Part shown: in pieces, positions 56,351 through 64,000 of the stretch
Layout of the letters: each line of letters starts with the position of its first letter
How positions within the stretch are numbered: the stretch's first letter is position 1
NCBI GenBank assembly: GCA_009792885.1
Contig: WMCF01000003.1
Location: 17,446,297-17,510,296, forward strand
DNA from: Eremophila alpestris peregrina
Lineage: Eukaryota > Chordata > Aves > Passeriformes > Alaudidae
DNA: 64,000 bases
Direction of reading: 5' to 3'
Notes under the pieces: generated by a model
Database searches by the model: none
What the model was told of the DNA's origin: nothing
Seen by the model: the letters and a program-made list of their open reading frames with translations, nothing else
Program-made: the position numbers and the translations under genes

Positions 56351-56470
56351 CTGCTGCCCGCAGCCGCCTCCCTCCGGCGCCTCCTCCGCCGCCCGTCGCC
56401 ACCGAGCAGCGCCGCCGCCGCTGCCGCTCCGCCCCCGCCCCCCGGCCGCCCCTCCCTCCCCCGCCGCCAG
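56351..56470 (-). other. candidate non-coding exon 1 of NUMB
   Basis: On the - strand the sequence GGCAGCAG followed by GTGAGCAC is a near-consensus 5' splice site, which puts the last exon base at 56351. The exon would be a GC-rich 5' UTR with no useful ATG. The upstream end is approximate, set by the CCAAT box at 56492-56496. No splice acceptor partner can be named within the window. Confidence 0.5.
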
Positions 56471-56491
56471 CCACGCCTACCCCGGCTGCCC

Positions 56492-56677
56492 ATTGGCCAA
56501 GCGCCTCGAAGTTCGGCTTTCGGATTGGTGTGAGGAGCCGCCCGTCAAAGGTCCGGCCCCGCCCATCCCCGCCCCACAGGTCCCGGGTGTTTTATTCACG
56601 CCGGGGCTTTGGCGCCCCCAATCTCTCGCTGTCGGTTCTGATTGGCTGACGCGGTGGGAGCAGCGCGCCAGGATTGG
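56492..56677 (-). promoter_or_regulatory. four CCAAT (NF-Y) boxes in two equally spaced pairs
   Basis: ATTGG on the + strand (CCAAT on the - strand) occurs at 56492-56496, 56524-56528, 56641-56645 and 56673-56677, all in the same orientation. Within each pair the start-to-start distance is 32 bp. NF-Y binds CCAAT boxes and often works in pairs about three helical turns apart. The boxes lie just upstream of the inferred - strand start. Confidence 0.65.
56608..56615 (+). promoter_or_regulatory. E2F-type site TTTGGCGC
   Basis: This is an exact match to the E2F consensus TTTSGCGC between the two CCAAT pairs in the CpG island. E2F with NF-Y is a common combination in growth-linked promoters. Binding is not shown by the sequence. 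Confidence 0.4.
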
Positions 56678-56927
56678 CTGCCCGAGGTGCCAGTGCGGCT
56701 CTGGGCCCGCCCCCTCGGGGCTCGCTGTGCGGCGCGGCGGGAAGGCGGCGGCCGCTGCCGGGCCGGTTCTCCGGGACCTCTCGGCCGGCGTCCCGCTGAT
56801 GCGCCAAGTGGGGATGCGCCTTCCACCGCCCGGTTCGGTTCAGCCGTAGTTCTTGTCTGCTCGCGGCAGCGGCAGCAGGAGGAGGGTTCCCGCATCCCCA
56901 GTGCCACCTTGGTTTCCCTCCCGGTAA

Positions 56928-56939
56928 ACCACATGTGGT
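56928..56939. promoter_or_regulatory. 12-bp perfect palindrome with E-box and two RUNX half-sites
   Basis: ACCACATGTGGT is a perfect palindrome. Its centre CACATGTG is an E-box of the MITF/TFE type, and each arm (ACCACA and TGTGGT) is a RUNX core. It lies at the outer edge of the CpG island. Confidence 0.4.
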
Positions 56940-58941
56940 GACTGACACCTTCCCCGGGGGCTGCAGTGAGACGTGCTGCTAATGCCAGCTCTCCAGAAAC
57001 CGTGATGCCCTACAGCAGCCAGAGGCCAGGCTTGCGGGAAAAACGCGAGCAGGCTCCTTTAACCTCCACGACTGAGAGTTTCTGAGAACCACAGTGTTCT
57101 CGGGATATCCTTCCTTCGGCCCGAGCAAACACTAGAATGCCTCCATTTTCGAAGCGGAGACAGTAGCAGGTGGTGAATTCAGCAGGGAGGCTATGCCTCA
57201 AAGGGAAGTTACCCAGGGGAATCCTCTGGGAGCAGCACCCTTGCGACTGCACATACGGGGCTTGGCCTGAACGCGTTAACCGGAATGCGTATTTCCAACA
57301 GCTGCCTCCTCTCACCAGACTTTCAAGCAGCTGCTTCATGCAAAATGCAAGCCAGAACAGTTCCCGGTGCATTCAGCTGAAAAAAAAATTTTTGAAGGTA
57401 ATTGAAATGCAAAGATTACATTGTGTTTCTCTGCATTATTATATTCTCCCTGCATACGCTATCCCCCTTATTCCTCTTTGTTTCCGAATCAAGCAAAGAA
57501 ACAGAGCAACAAAGAACACGGGCCATAATGCTAGCCGGTAAACATCCAGAAAACAGAGCAACTGAAATCACTGGGAATTTCAGAGCATCATGTGCAAAAA
57601 TCATTTACCAAGTTTACATAGGAAGTGCTCAGGCAGAAGTATGACACTGACTCTAAGTTTCAGACTGATGTTCTGACCCCTAAGTCATCCTTTGCTCTTA
57701 AATTAAACTGAGAAGATGCAAGGCTTCTCCATACATCTTTTTGCATATCCCTTTGCTTTACAAGGGAATCAAAACCAAGGCAGAGATCTGCCTTCCCTCT
57801 CAAATATTCAAAAATTACTAGAGGATAAGATATTTCTACCAGTCCTAAGTTTTCTTCTGATTTTATGAAAAGATTCCTGGCTTAACATAGCACTTACAAT
57901 ACTGCATTCCTGGTACCTTCAGTGTAACACTTCATCTTATCACGGTCTCTGACAGAAATTTTTGTAAAGTGTGGTGCCCTTGATTTCTTAAGAAAACTCC
58001 AAAAGAACAATTCCCACATTATTGAGAAGCTCTATTTCCAAATCAAAAGTACAAAGGAAAAGGCCAGGACATGCTATTGTAAATAAAATCTAATGTATGC
58101 TTCAGCTATTTATAGCTTTTACAAATATTTATTAAGATAGCTAAATTCATTTGTTGCCATTACTGCCTCTCTGCTCAGCTGACAACTTGACCTCCCCATA
58201 TGGTCCTTTGGTGACTGAAGGGAAAGGGGGCTGTGGTGGGAAAGGAAAGGGAGATGACCCCAGAGGTCACTTAGCTGGACATGCTGAGCATCCAGCATAG
58301 CAAGCTGCACATTCCCAGTGCTGCACTGTGGGCCCAAGGAACGTTCTGTGTACTCAGTCCTCCCACAGCGTTTCCAGGGGAGGGGGGGGAAATTGCTTCT
58401 CCAAGGTCTGACACTGGAAGCAATACTCCCAATGCTTTTCAAATGTTATCCTCGTGGATAACAAAGAATTGGAAGATACTTCACAGCATTCACAAGAAAC
58501 CAAATTCAATTTGCCCCTTATAATCTTTTCTTTAAGACTGGGAACAGGGCTCCCTGTGTATTTTACAGGATTAATGGACTTGACTGTTCCTGCCATGCCC
58601 ACTGACTCCTGTCAGCTGTGCCTTTCTAGCCAAGATCCTTCCTGGATGCAGTGGGGCAGCAGGAGAGTATGCTATTCCCTAAGGACCTGAGAATATATAA
58701 TACATTCATGACAATGCAAACTCCTTTATCCCCACTGCAGATACCCGGAGGCTTAACATCGTTATTCCCTATTGGTTATCTCAAAGAATGTCAGTGATTA
58801 AATCTCCCTTCTCTAATCACACCATAACATTATCCCTTCTAGGAACAAGCCATACCAGTATAAATACTACCACATATGCATTTTTATGCTCACCAAGAGG
58901 AATTCAATCTTTTTGGTAATATATATAAAGCAATAGGAGCT

Positions 58942-58955
58942 TGTGTGTGTGTGTG
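58942..58955 (+). repeat. (TG)7 microsatellite
   Basis: Seven perfect TG units in the intergenic region. Confidence 0.95.
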
Positions 58956-61264
58956 AGCACTGGAAATGTTCAAAAATACTTCTATAAGGTGCCATATTGC
59001 CTAGTAGCAACACATATCTACTATGGGAAGCAAATAAGCAAGTACTACAGTCTGACAGTTTCTCCTGCCATGCTCTGAGCAGATCTGAACCAATATGGTT
59101 GCTAAACCAAGGCATTCTGTTTGCATAGTATTTTCATCTTGGTAGTGCTGCATCTGAGGTGAGCAAACAATTTCAGAGTACTTCAGAAAAACTTCAGTAT
59201 AGGAAACAAAAGGTAAAGTCTTTTTGCAAGGCTTCTGACTAGAAGCTTACAAGGAGAAGCAAATGTTGAATTGTGCTGCCCTATGTTAGCACAGCTATAT
59301 GTTAATCTTGAAATAGTGGCCATAAATGTATTTCATGAGCAAAGCTATTCAGTTGCCATCATTAGTACAGAAAAGATATGAAGAGCAAGAATCCTTTAAA
59401 ACCTGCCTTCCATAGAAAAGCATCAGCCAAACAGCTTGTCAAGAGCCATGGTCTGTGCATATCAAAAGGATATTCTCTAGCACAATATATGTGGTTTATG
59501 CAGGAAGTGTTTGTACTTTCTGCCTTGGTTCTTAGATGTGATTAATCCCACAGCACAAGTATTTCATTCAGGTTCTCTTTGCCTTCATTTTAGGATGGAG
59601 ATTTTCTCCTCATGGCCATTTATTTCTCTTCTGCTGGAGCCTTGAAGTCTGGTGCTTTGTATTTAATCACTGCCTATGGAGTCACTGCAGATGGTATCTG
59701 CTCAATGCTACCAAATGCAAGATGGCATCTAATAAAAGCATAAAACCCTTCATAAAATTATTTCAAAATTTAAAAGTACACATGCCCAGTCAGGGGGGTG
59801 AGTAAACTCAGTGAAGGCTCCTACTTAAGTACATCATTTTAATTCAGCTTTAATTCCAATGTATCTGCTTTAGTGTCACATGGTACAAAAGAAAATGTCT
59901 GTGCTTCCAAATCCCTACAAAAAGATAATTTCATAGGGAAGACAGGACCTTCTAATTATGATTTTTACAAATGTGCTTTAATTTGGCTGTTCCATGGCAG
60001 GGAGGGCTTCTTTTCTCAGTGGGGCTCCTTGTACAAGATAACCAGGATTAAAGACCACAACCAGTCACTGAATAAGAAAATCCCTGAGAAGAGAGAAACA
60101 GCTGGAGGGAGGCCAAAGCTGCTGCCAAAAGATGCTTCAGTGAGTGAGTGCATTCACTCTGATGAGGGAGGCCAGAGGATAGCTCTTGAGAAACAGTTCC
60201 TGAATTAGCTTTCAATCTTGTTATCTGGCAGTGAACTTTATAGCTTTCAAAATGAGGAGCAGGCTTCACAATCCAACCCAGTGTCCTTCCAGTGATGACA
60301 TAGTGCATGTAGCTAGGCTGTATGAGAAAGACTGTCAGCTAAGCAAACCTGTTAGTGAGGGCTTGAAATGCTCTTTATCCTTACTAGGTATCAGTTTTGG
60401 CATGAGAACAAAACTGATGGTGCAAAAGGAAGGTCGACAGCAAAGTAATAATGAGAAAACCATTAAGCTGGGCTTAACTTTCTAAAAGTGACTGGTTTAC
60501 ATTAATGGTTTGCTGGGAACACAAAGTTTGCACGGTAGAGAACAACTGAGTATCCAATACACAGGAAACTGCAAAGAATTTTGCCCTTTCCACTCATTTG
60601 TGAAGACTACTCATAGTTTTGCAGGACCAGGCCTTACCCAAACTCTTTAAATTTGAGATTTCCATTATTTGAATGGCATAAGATTACAACATCAAATGAA
60701 CTCTACATCTCTTTAAGGTGCCATTTACTTACTGCTTTTGAAGTCACTTGTGACTCTCTAACAAGCTGTACTCACATTTATATATCCTCTTAAATAAAAT
60801 ATATGTGGCTCTGAGCAATGCAGCTTGTATATTCATAAAATCCAAGTAACTTTGTGCTAAATTCCAATTAAGAAATTTAATTGAGCCTCCAGTTGCTACT
60901 CTGTATGAGCAGCAGCTAGGGATCACCTAATCATTCAAAGATCTGTATTTATGTTTATTTAAAGAGCTGTACATGACACTTATTTCTTTAGACAAATTCT
61001 CTTGAAATATTGGACAATGAATGCAAACAGCATGCAAACCTTGTGGCTACTCCTAAACAACCATCTGAGTAATAGTGAAGCTCCCTCTTTTTGCCCTAGG
61101 TCAAAACCCTTTCTTGCGTGATGCAGAAAAATAGCAAGATCCTTTATTCTTGAAAGCATTTATTATTAGAGAGACTGAATTATCGAAATAAATGTTTTCT
61201 TGTTCTAGAGATTTAACCACTATTATTTTCCACTGTGTCCTTCACTCAGAGACTGTTATACATC

Positions 61265-61280
61265 AAAAAAAAAAAAAAAA
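61265..61280 (+). repeat. poly-A run (about 16)
   Basis: An uninterrupted A run just beyond the stop of the exon-like - strand stretch. As read on the - strand it is poly-T, so it is not a poly-A tail of that stretch. Confidence 0.95.
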
Positions 61281-61302
61281 TCCAATGCAAATCAACTGTC
61301 TC

Positions 61303-61413
61303 TCAGCAGTAGAAAGTGACATCCCTATGAAGATCAGGGCCCTCAAATGAGACTTTGAACCCCCTGTACTGGTAAACATCCAGGACAGCTTTGCTGCTGT
61401 CATTACAGATATC
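61303..61413 (-). other. exon-like open stretch on the - strand, unidentified
   Basis: Reading the - strand from 61413 to 61303 gives 36 sense codons and a TGA, with a protein-like mix of residues (begins DICNDSSKAVLDVYQY, ends HRDVTFYC). A CAG splice-acceptor-like triplet directly precedes it at 61414-61416, with a modest pyrimidine tract. In mammals HEATR4 is on this strand and overlaps RIOX1, so a terminal exon of that gene is one idea. I do not recognise the peptide; chance is quite possible. Confidence 0.2.
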
Positions 61414-61734
61414 CTGGTGTAACTCAGGTCAGGCTCTGTGCACAGTGCCCAGCTTCTCAGAAGGATCAGTTGCACTCCAGTAAATTAAGCAGTAACACAA
61501 ATAACAATCAAGACACCCAGGTTTTTCAAAAGTCTTCCCCCTCCCAAGCCTGTTTAGCCATGCTTACATATAATTAAACACTACAATGGCCTAACTTTAA
61601 CCATAATTCAAGCACCTGCATCGCGATTTTGTTAAGGGTCCAGTTCTGTTGAAATGGTTTCAGCAGATAAGATTATTCTGGTAAGCAGGGCTTAACCTTG
61701 GGGGAAACAACGAGTGGACTGAAACAGAGTTCGC

Positions 61735-61920
61735 CCTTCCCTTCCAGTCGGCACATGCACGCAGAGGCTGTCCCCCCCAGCCCGCGGTCACCTTGCCAGG
61801 CAGATGCGGTGTCCCGGAGCAGCGCTGCAGCGCCGGGCGGCCTCTGCCACCTGCTGGCAACGCCGCAAACGGGCCAGGCCTGACACCGGAGCCTGAAGCG
61901 CTGCCTGAGCACGCCTAAAA
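61735..61920. other. isolated GC/CpG-rich patch in the intergenic region
   Basis: About 185 bases have many CpG dinucleotides and much higher GC than the AT-rich flanks. No open frame here resembles a known protein. The patch contains the CTCF core match and may be an insulator or distal regulatory element. Confidence 0.5.
61844..61857 (-). promoter_or_regulatory. CTCF core motif match
   Basis: On the - strand CCAGCAGGTGGCAG fits every position of the CTCF core CCASYAGRKGGCRS. It sits inside a small isolated GC-rich patch between the inferred NUMB promoter and RIOX1, about 1.6 kb before the RIOX1 start codon. The motif points left, toward NUMB. I saw no other full core match, though I did not scan exhaustively. 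Confidence 0.55.
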
Positions 61921-63137
61921 TATGTCTCCGTTAACTAAAACCATCGCGGCACAAACAGGACAGTCTTCTACTGCTTCTACAGCTTTGGCTGCGAAGGCTG
62001 TGCCCAAAGAACTCCGTCAGAAAAAAATCACCAAAAGTAAAATAGTTGCTCTTGCACATATACAAAACGGCCTTCATTGCCATTAGAGCACATTGGTGTT
62101 TTCTGCGACAGATTTGTGTTGTTTTTAAGGGAATTCAAACAACCTTAAACCTTTAAGATATCTGCATCTATTCTCAAATTGAGACTTAACAGCTGAACTT
62201 ATCCTAATTAGGCCTAACTGATTTCTACTCCTGAATTGTGGGAAAATTGAAATATAGGTCTGGATTGAAACCTGGCAAAAGATGAAAATTCTCTTTTCAG
62301 CTTTATATCCTATGTCTGATACACTAAGTAGCCCACACAGCAAATCTGCACATGCCTTGTGAATGTTAGCTGTTCAACATATTGTGTGCAGCTGATATTC
62401 ATATCTGTAAGAGGTTAATAACACCCTGTGAACTAGAGGTTTCCTGGGCACACTTGGGTAATTGCTGCAGTTAAATGATTTAGCTCACAGCAGCCTCTGG
62501 AGATGAAATTCTCATGCAAAATTCATTCCCATGAATTACTGCAGTTCATCAAAGATTCTTCTGACAGAAGTGCTGCATAGTGAATTTCTTAAACTGAAGC
62601 TTGTTCTTGATCAGAAACACAGTCTGGCAATGCAAACCCCTACAGTTTTTCACCTTTGCCTCAAGCAGAGTCTTGTTCTGCCGCTCCAGCCAAGCTTCCT
62701 ATGCTGAAGCTGCAGCCTCTGGGAGCACAGAGCAGCCCTCGGGCTGTGCAGCACCACTGACGCTGGCCTTCTGGGAAGCCTCGGGCCTCGGAAAGAAATG
62801 GGGAGGAAACAAAGGTCTGCCCAGGTTATTAGACAGCGAGTGGATTTGGAAAACAAACTAAAAACCAACCAAACAAAAAAACCCCACCACTATATGACAT
62901 TACAGTCTTTTGGGGGTTTATGATCCTTTTGAGATGATATAGCCTTTCAGCTGCCATCAGCAGCAGCAGCACAAGAGAAGGAGAGGGGGGTGGCACACAA
63001 GAATTGGCTCCATTCAATTTGGGTTTCTATTCCTTGTGCAACGCGACCTAATGACGTAAGTGTTACCTCATCTCGCTTCACTAGGTTGCAAAATAATTCC
63101 AGGCTGTCTTAAAGCATATCCTTACACTACCCCTTCA
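61921..63137. other. upstream region of RIOX1
   Basis: Mixed composition with a moderately GC-rich part at 62670-62790. It contains a chance-length 54-codon frame at 61922-62086 and the CRE-like site. No gene is supported. Confidence 0.6.
63052..63059 (+). promoter_or_regulatory. CRE/ATF-like site TGACGTAA upstream of RIOX1
   Basis: TGACGTAA is one base from the palindromic CRE and matches ATF/CREB and CREB-C/EBP hybrid sites. It lies about 430 bp before the RIOX1 start codon, in otherwise AT-rich DNA. An 8-bp match is weak evidence of use. Confidence 0.3.
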
Positions 63138-63203
63138 GAAAAAAACAAACAAACAAACAAAAAAAAACCCAAAAAAACCAAAAACAAACAAACAAAAAAA
63201 AAA
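63138..63203 (+). repeat. A-rich (CAAA)n low-complexity tract
   Basis: About 66 bases are almost only A and C on the + strand, with runs of CAAA units broken by CCC and longer A runs. The tract lies about 285 bp before the RIOX1 start codon, at the edge of the GC-rich promoter. It contains no stop in the RIOX1 frame, so the frame looks open across it, but there is no ATG there. Confidence 0.9.
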
Positions 63204-63279
63204 CTTTGTGAACGTGCTTAGAGCGTACTTCCAAGAAGAAGCTTCCCAGCCAAGGAACAAACCTGCCCGCATCGTACTA

Positions 63280-63486
63280 AGGGGAATCGCCTCTCCTTTT
63301 CTCCTGCGGGGCGGGGGAAGCAAATACCCCCAGCACACTTTAAGCGGCGGTGATGACGACAGACAGGACATTCTATACAGGCCCCACCACAGGCTCCCTT
63401 GGAGCACGTCCTTCCGGGGGCCGGCGCGGCTCCATCCCGTGCGCGGGGCGCTCCCGGCGGAAGCGGCGGGGCGGGGCGCGGCGGCC
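63280..63486 (+). promoter_or_regulatory. RIOX1 GC-rich promoter and 5' UTR
   Basis: Composition turns GC- and CpG-rich from about 63300 and stays so into the coding sequence, the pattern of a housekeeping CpG-island promoter. There is no TATA box at a usable place. CTTCCGG at 63411-63417 is a reverse ETS-type site (CCGGAAG), and GGCGGAAG near 63455 is a weaker one. ATGGCGGC at the start codon resembles the YY1 core found at many initiator regions. The transcription start cannot be fixed from sequence alone. Confidence 0.6.
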
Positions 63487-64000
63487 ATGGCGGCGGAGCG
63501 GCGGCGGGAGCTGGGCCGGCTCTCGGCACTCGCCGTGTACCGCCGGGTGGCGGGGGCCGAGCGGATGGAGCGGCGCCGCCGCGGGGCCCCGCTGCCCGCG
63601 GGCCGCAAGCGGGCCAGGGCCCGCCCGAGGCGCGGCCGGGCAGGAGGCGGCGGCTCGGTGCCGGAGGCGCCGCCGCCCGCCGCGCCCCCGACCCGCGTGG
63701 AGCTCCCCGTGGAGGCCCCGGAGGATCCTCGGCCCGAGGCGAAGGCCGCCGAGCCTGACGCGAAACCGCGGGGCGGCCCCAAGGCGATGCCGGCCGGTCC
63801 CAAGGCGATGCCGGCCGGTCCCAAGGCGATGCCGGCCGGTCCCAAGGCGATGCCGGCCGGCCCGCGGCCGGCGGGGGAGGAAGGCGGCGGTGTGCCCGGG
63901 CTGCTGCGGCGGCTGGCGCAGGTGGAGGACAGCCGGCAGCGGGCGGCCGAGCTCTTCCGCTGGCTGCTGGCCCCGGTGGCGCCGGCGGAGTTCCTGCGGC
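63487..64000 (+). CDS. RIOX1: RIOX1 (ribosomal oxygenase 1, NO66) N-terminal part, cut by window edge
   Basis: The family is a nucleolar JmjC-domain Fe(II)/2-oxoglutarate dioxygenase that hydroxylates a histidine of ribosomal protein uL2 (RPL8) and is also reported to demethylate histone H3. Visible here are 171 codons without an intron; the mammalian gene has a single coding exon. Residues about 28-54 are strongly basic (RRRRGAP, GRKRARARPRRGR), fitting a nuclear or nucleolar signal. Residues about 55-140 are low-complexity, rich in Pro, Ala and Gly, and include four GPKAMPA repeats at 97-124. Residues about 139-171 (LLRRLAQVEDSRQRAAELF, then RWLLAPVAPAEFLR) match the conserved segment just before the JmjC domain of vertebrate RIOX1. 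The start is the first ATG in frame; the frame is open back to a TAG at 63082-63084. Its context, G at -3 and G at +4, is good. The catalytic JmjC and winged-helix parts lie beyond the window. RIOX2 is less likely because it has introns and lacks this long N-terminus. Confidence 0.88.
   Translation, partial: MAAERRRELGRLSALAVYRRVAGAERMERRRRGAPLPAGRKRARARPRRGRAGGGGSVPEAPPPAAPPTRVELPVEAPEDPRPEAKAAEPDAKPRGGPKAMPAGPKAMPAGPKAMPAGPKAMPAGPRPAGEEGGGVPGLLRRLAQVEDSRQRAAELFRWLLAPVAPAEFLR
63775..63858 (+). repeat. 21-bp in-frame minisatellite, 4 copies, in RIOX1
   Basis: Four head-to-tail 21-bp units each encode GPKAMPA. The only difference I see is the third base of the first codon (GGC in unit 1, GGT in units 2-4). 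A degenerate fifth start (GPRPA) follows. The array sits in the disordered N-terminal region, so copy changes keep the frame. Near-identity implies recent expansion or homogenisation. Confidence 0.95.

Larger units (their letters stand above)
1..56470 (-). other. NUMB: 5' part of NUMB: non-coding first exon and long intron(s) (inferred)
   Basis: NUMB encodes a PTB-domain endocytic adaptor that antagonises Notch and acts in asymmetric division. No coding exon of it is seen here; the call rests on context. First, RIOX1 lies at the right edge in divergent orientation, and in vertebrates NUMB is its neighbour with this geometry. Second, the CpG island at 55430-56925 has strong splice donors only usable on the - strand. 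Third, the + strand left of the island has excess C over G and A over T, the mirror of the usual excess of G and T on a transcribed gene's sense strand. Mammalian NUMB has non-coding 5' exons and very long first introns, which fits 55 kb without coding exons. Internal non-coding exons may be present but I could not identify any. The gene continues past the left edge. Confidence 0.62.
55430..56925 (-). promoter_or_regulatory. CpG island, NUMB-type promoter
   Basis: About 1.5 kb is very GC- and CpG-rich between AT-rich flanks. It has no convincing TATA box. It holds GC boxes (for example around 56556-56575), an E2F-type TTTGGCGC at 56608-56615 and four CCAAT boxes. Splice donors on the - strand lie at 56350/56351 and 56162/56163, so the main transcription start should be to the right of 56351, near 56450-56530, running left. 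The open frames read through it in all directions are GC-rich artefacts. Weak bidirectional activity is possible. Confidence 0.8.
56940..61734. other. intergenic sequence between divergent genes
   Basis: AT-rich with balanced strand composition. Open frames at 59873-60208 and 60231-60485 (+) are the longest but resemble no known protein, and neither has clear neighbouring splice signals. The exon-like - strand stretch and the TG repeat are listed separately. Confidence 0.6.

Noticed and set aside
56021..56849. Long + strand open frames of 168-170 codons in the CpG island
   Set aside because: They are Pro/Arg/Ala-only translations of GC-rich DNA, with comparable frames on the other strand. 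This is typical of CpG islands.
61922..62086. 54-codon frame beginning MSPLTKTIAA next to the GC patch
   Set aside because: Residue usage looks natural and the start context is fair, but frames of this length are common by chance here and nothing resembles a known protein.
63135..63845. 236-codon open frame on the - strand
   Set aside because: It is the antisense shadow of RIOX1 and its GC-rich promoter, with a repeated GPAGIAL motif produced by the sense minisatellite. The A-rich tract gives it a Phe-rich end.
1..64000. CRISPR arrays, operons, prokaryotic mobile elements
   Set aside because: No regularly spaced direct repeats of that kind, no dense gene order and no Shine-Dalgarno-led frames. 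The DNA is vertebrate.

Overview
The window is nuclear DNA from a bird, most likely a passerine. The base is its repeats: two old chicken-repeat-1 (CR1) LINE copies, two solo LTRs of kinds I recognise as widespread in birds, and a tRNA-Ile-derived SINE with a CR1-like tail of the kind described in passerines. There are no prokaryotic-style genes. Nearly all open frames of 60-240 codons are chance, repeat-derived or GC-rich shadows.

Only one protein-coding region can be read directly: the first 171 codons of RIOX1 (NO66/MAPJD, a nucleolar JmjC dioxygenase) at 63487-64000 on the + strand, cut by the window edge. It carries four near-identical copies of a 21-bp in-frame minisatellite. A GC-rich promoter and an A-rich (CAAA)n tract lie just upstream.

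A strong CpG island at about 55430-56925 looks like the promoter and non-coding first exon of a gene transcribed on the - strand. It has two good - strand splice donors, GC boxes, an E2F-type site and four CCAAT boxes in two pairs with the same 32-bp spacing. From known vertebrate gene order (NUMB on one strand, RIOX1 divergent beside it; human 14q24.3) I infer that this gene is NUMB and that positions 1 to about 56350 are its long 5' intronic region. No NUMB coding exon is visible. Hand base counts support a long - strand transcription unit: on the + strand, C exceeds G and A exceeds T left of the island, but not to its right.

Layout: 1-55400, AT-rich intron with a solo LTR (1063-1655, +), a SINE (15044-15182, +), a CR1 fragment (28135-29115, -), an internally deleted CR1 (30683-31300, -), a second solo LTR (33529-34483, -) with a roughly 50-bp internal tandem array, and a T/G-rich tract with a strong G-quadruplex motif (38281-38302). 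55430-56925, NUMB-type CpG island. 56926-63280, short intergenic region with a CTCF core match in a small GC-rich patch and one exon-like - strand stretch. 63280-64000, RIOX1 promoter and 5' coding sequence.

I found no convincing undescribed biological system. The more interesting items are the RIOX1 minisatellite, the paired CCAAT spacing, the CTCF match between the divergent genes, the strand-asymmetry switch and the LTR tandem array.
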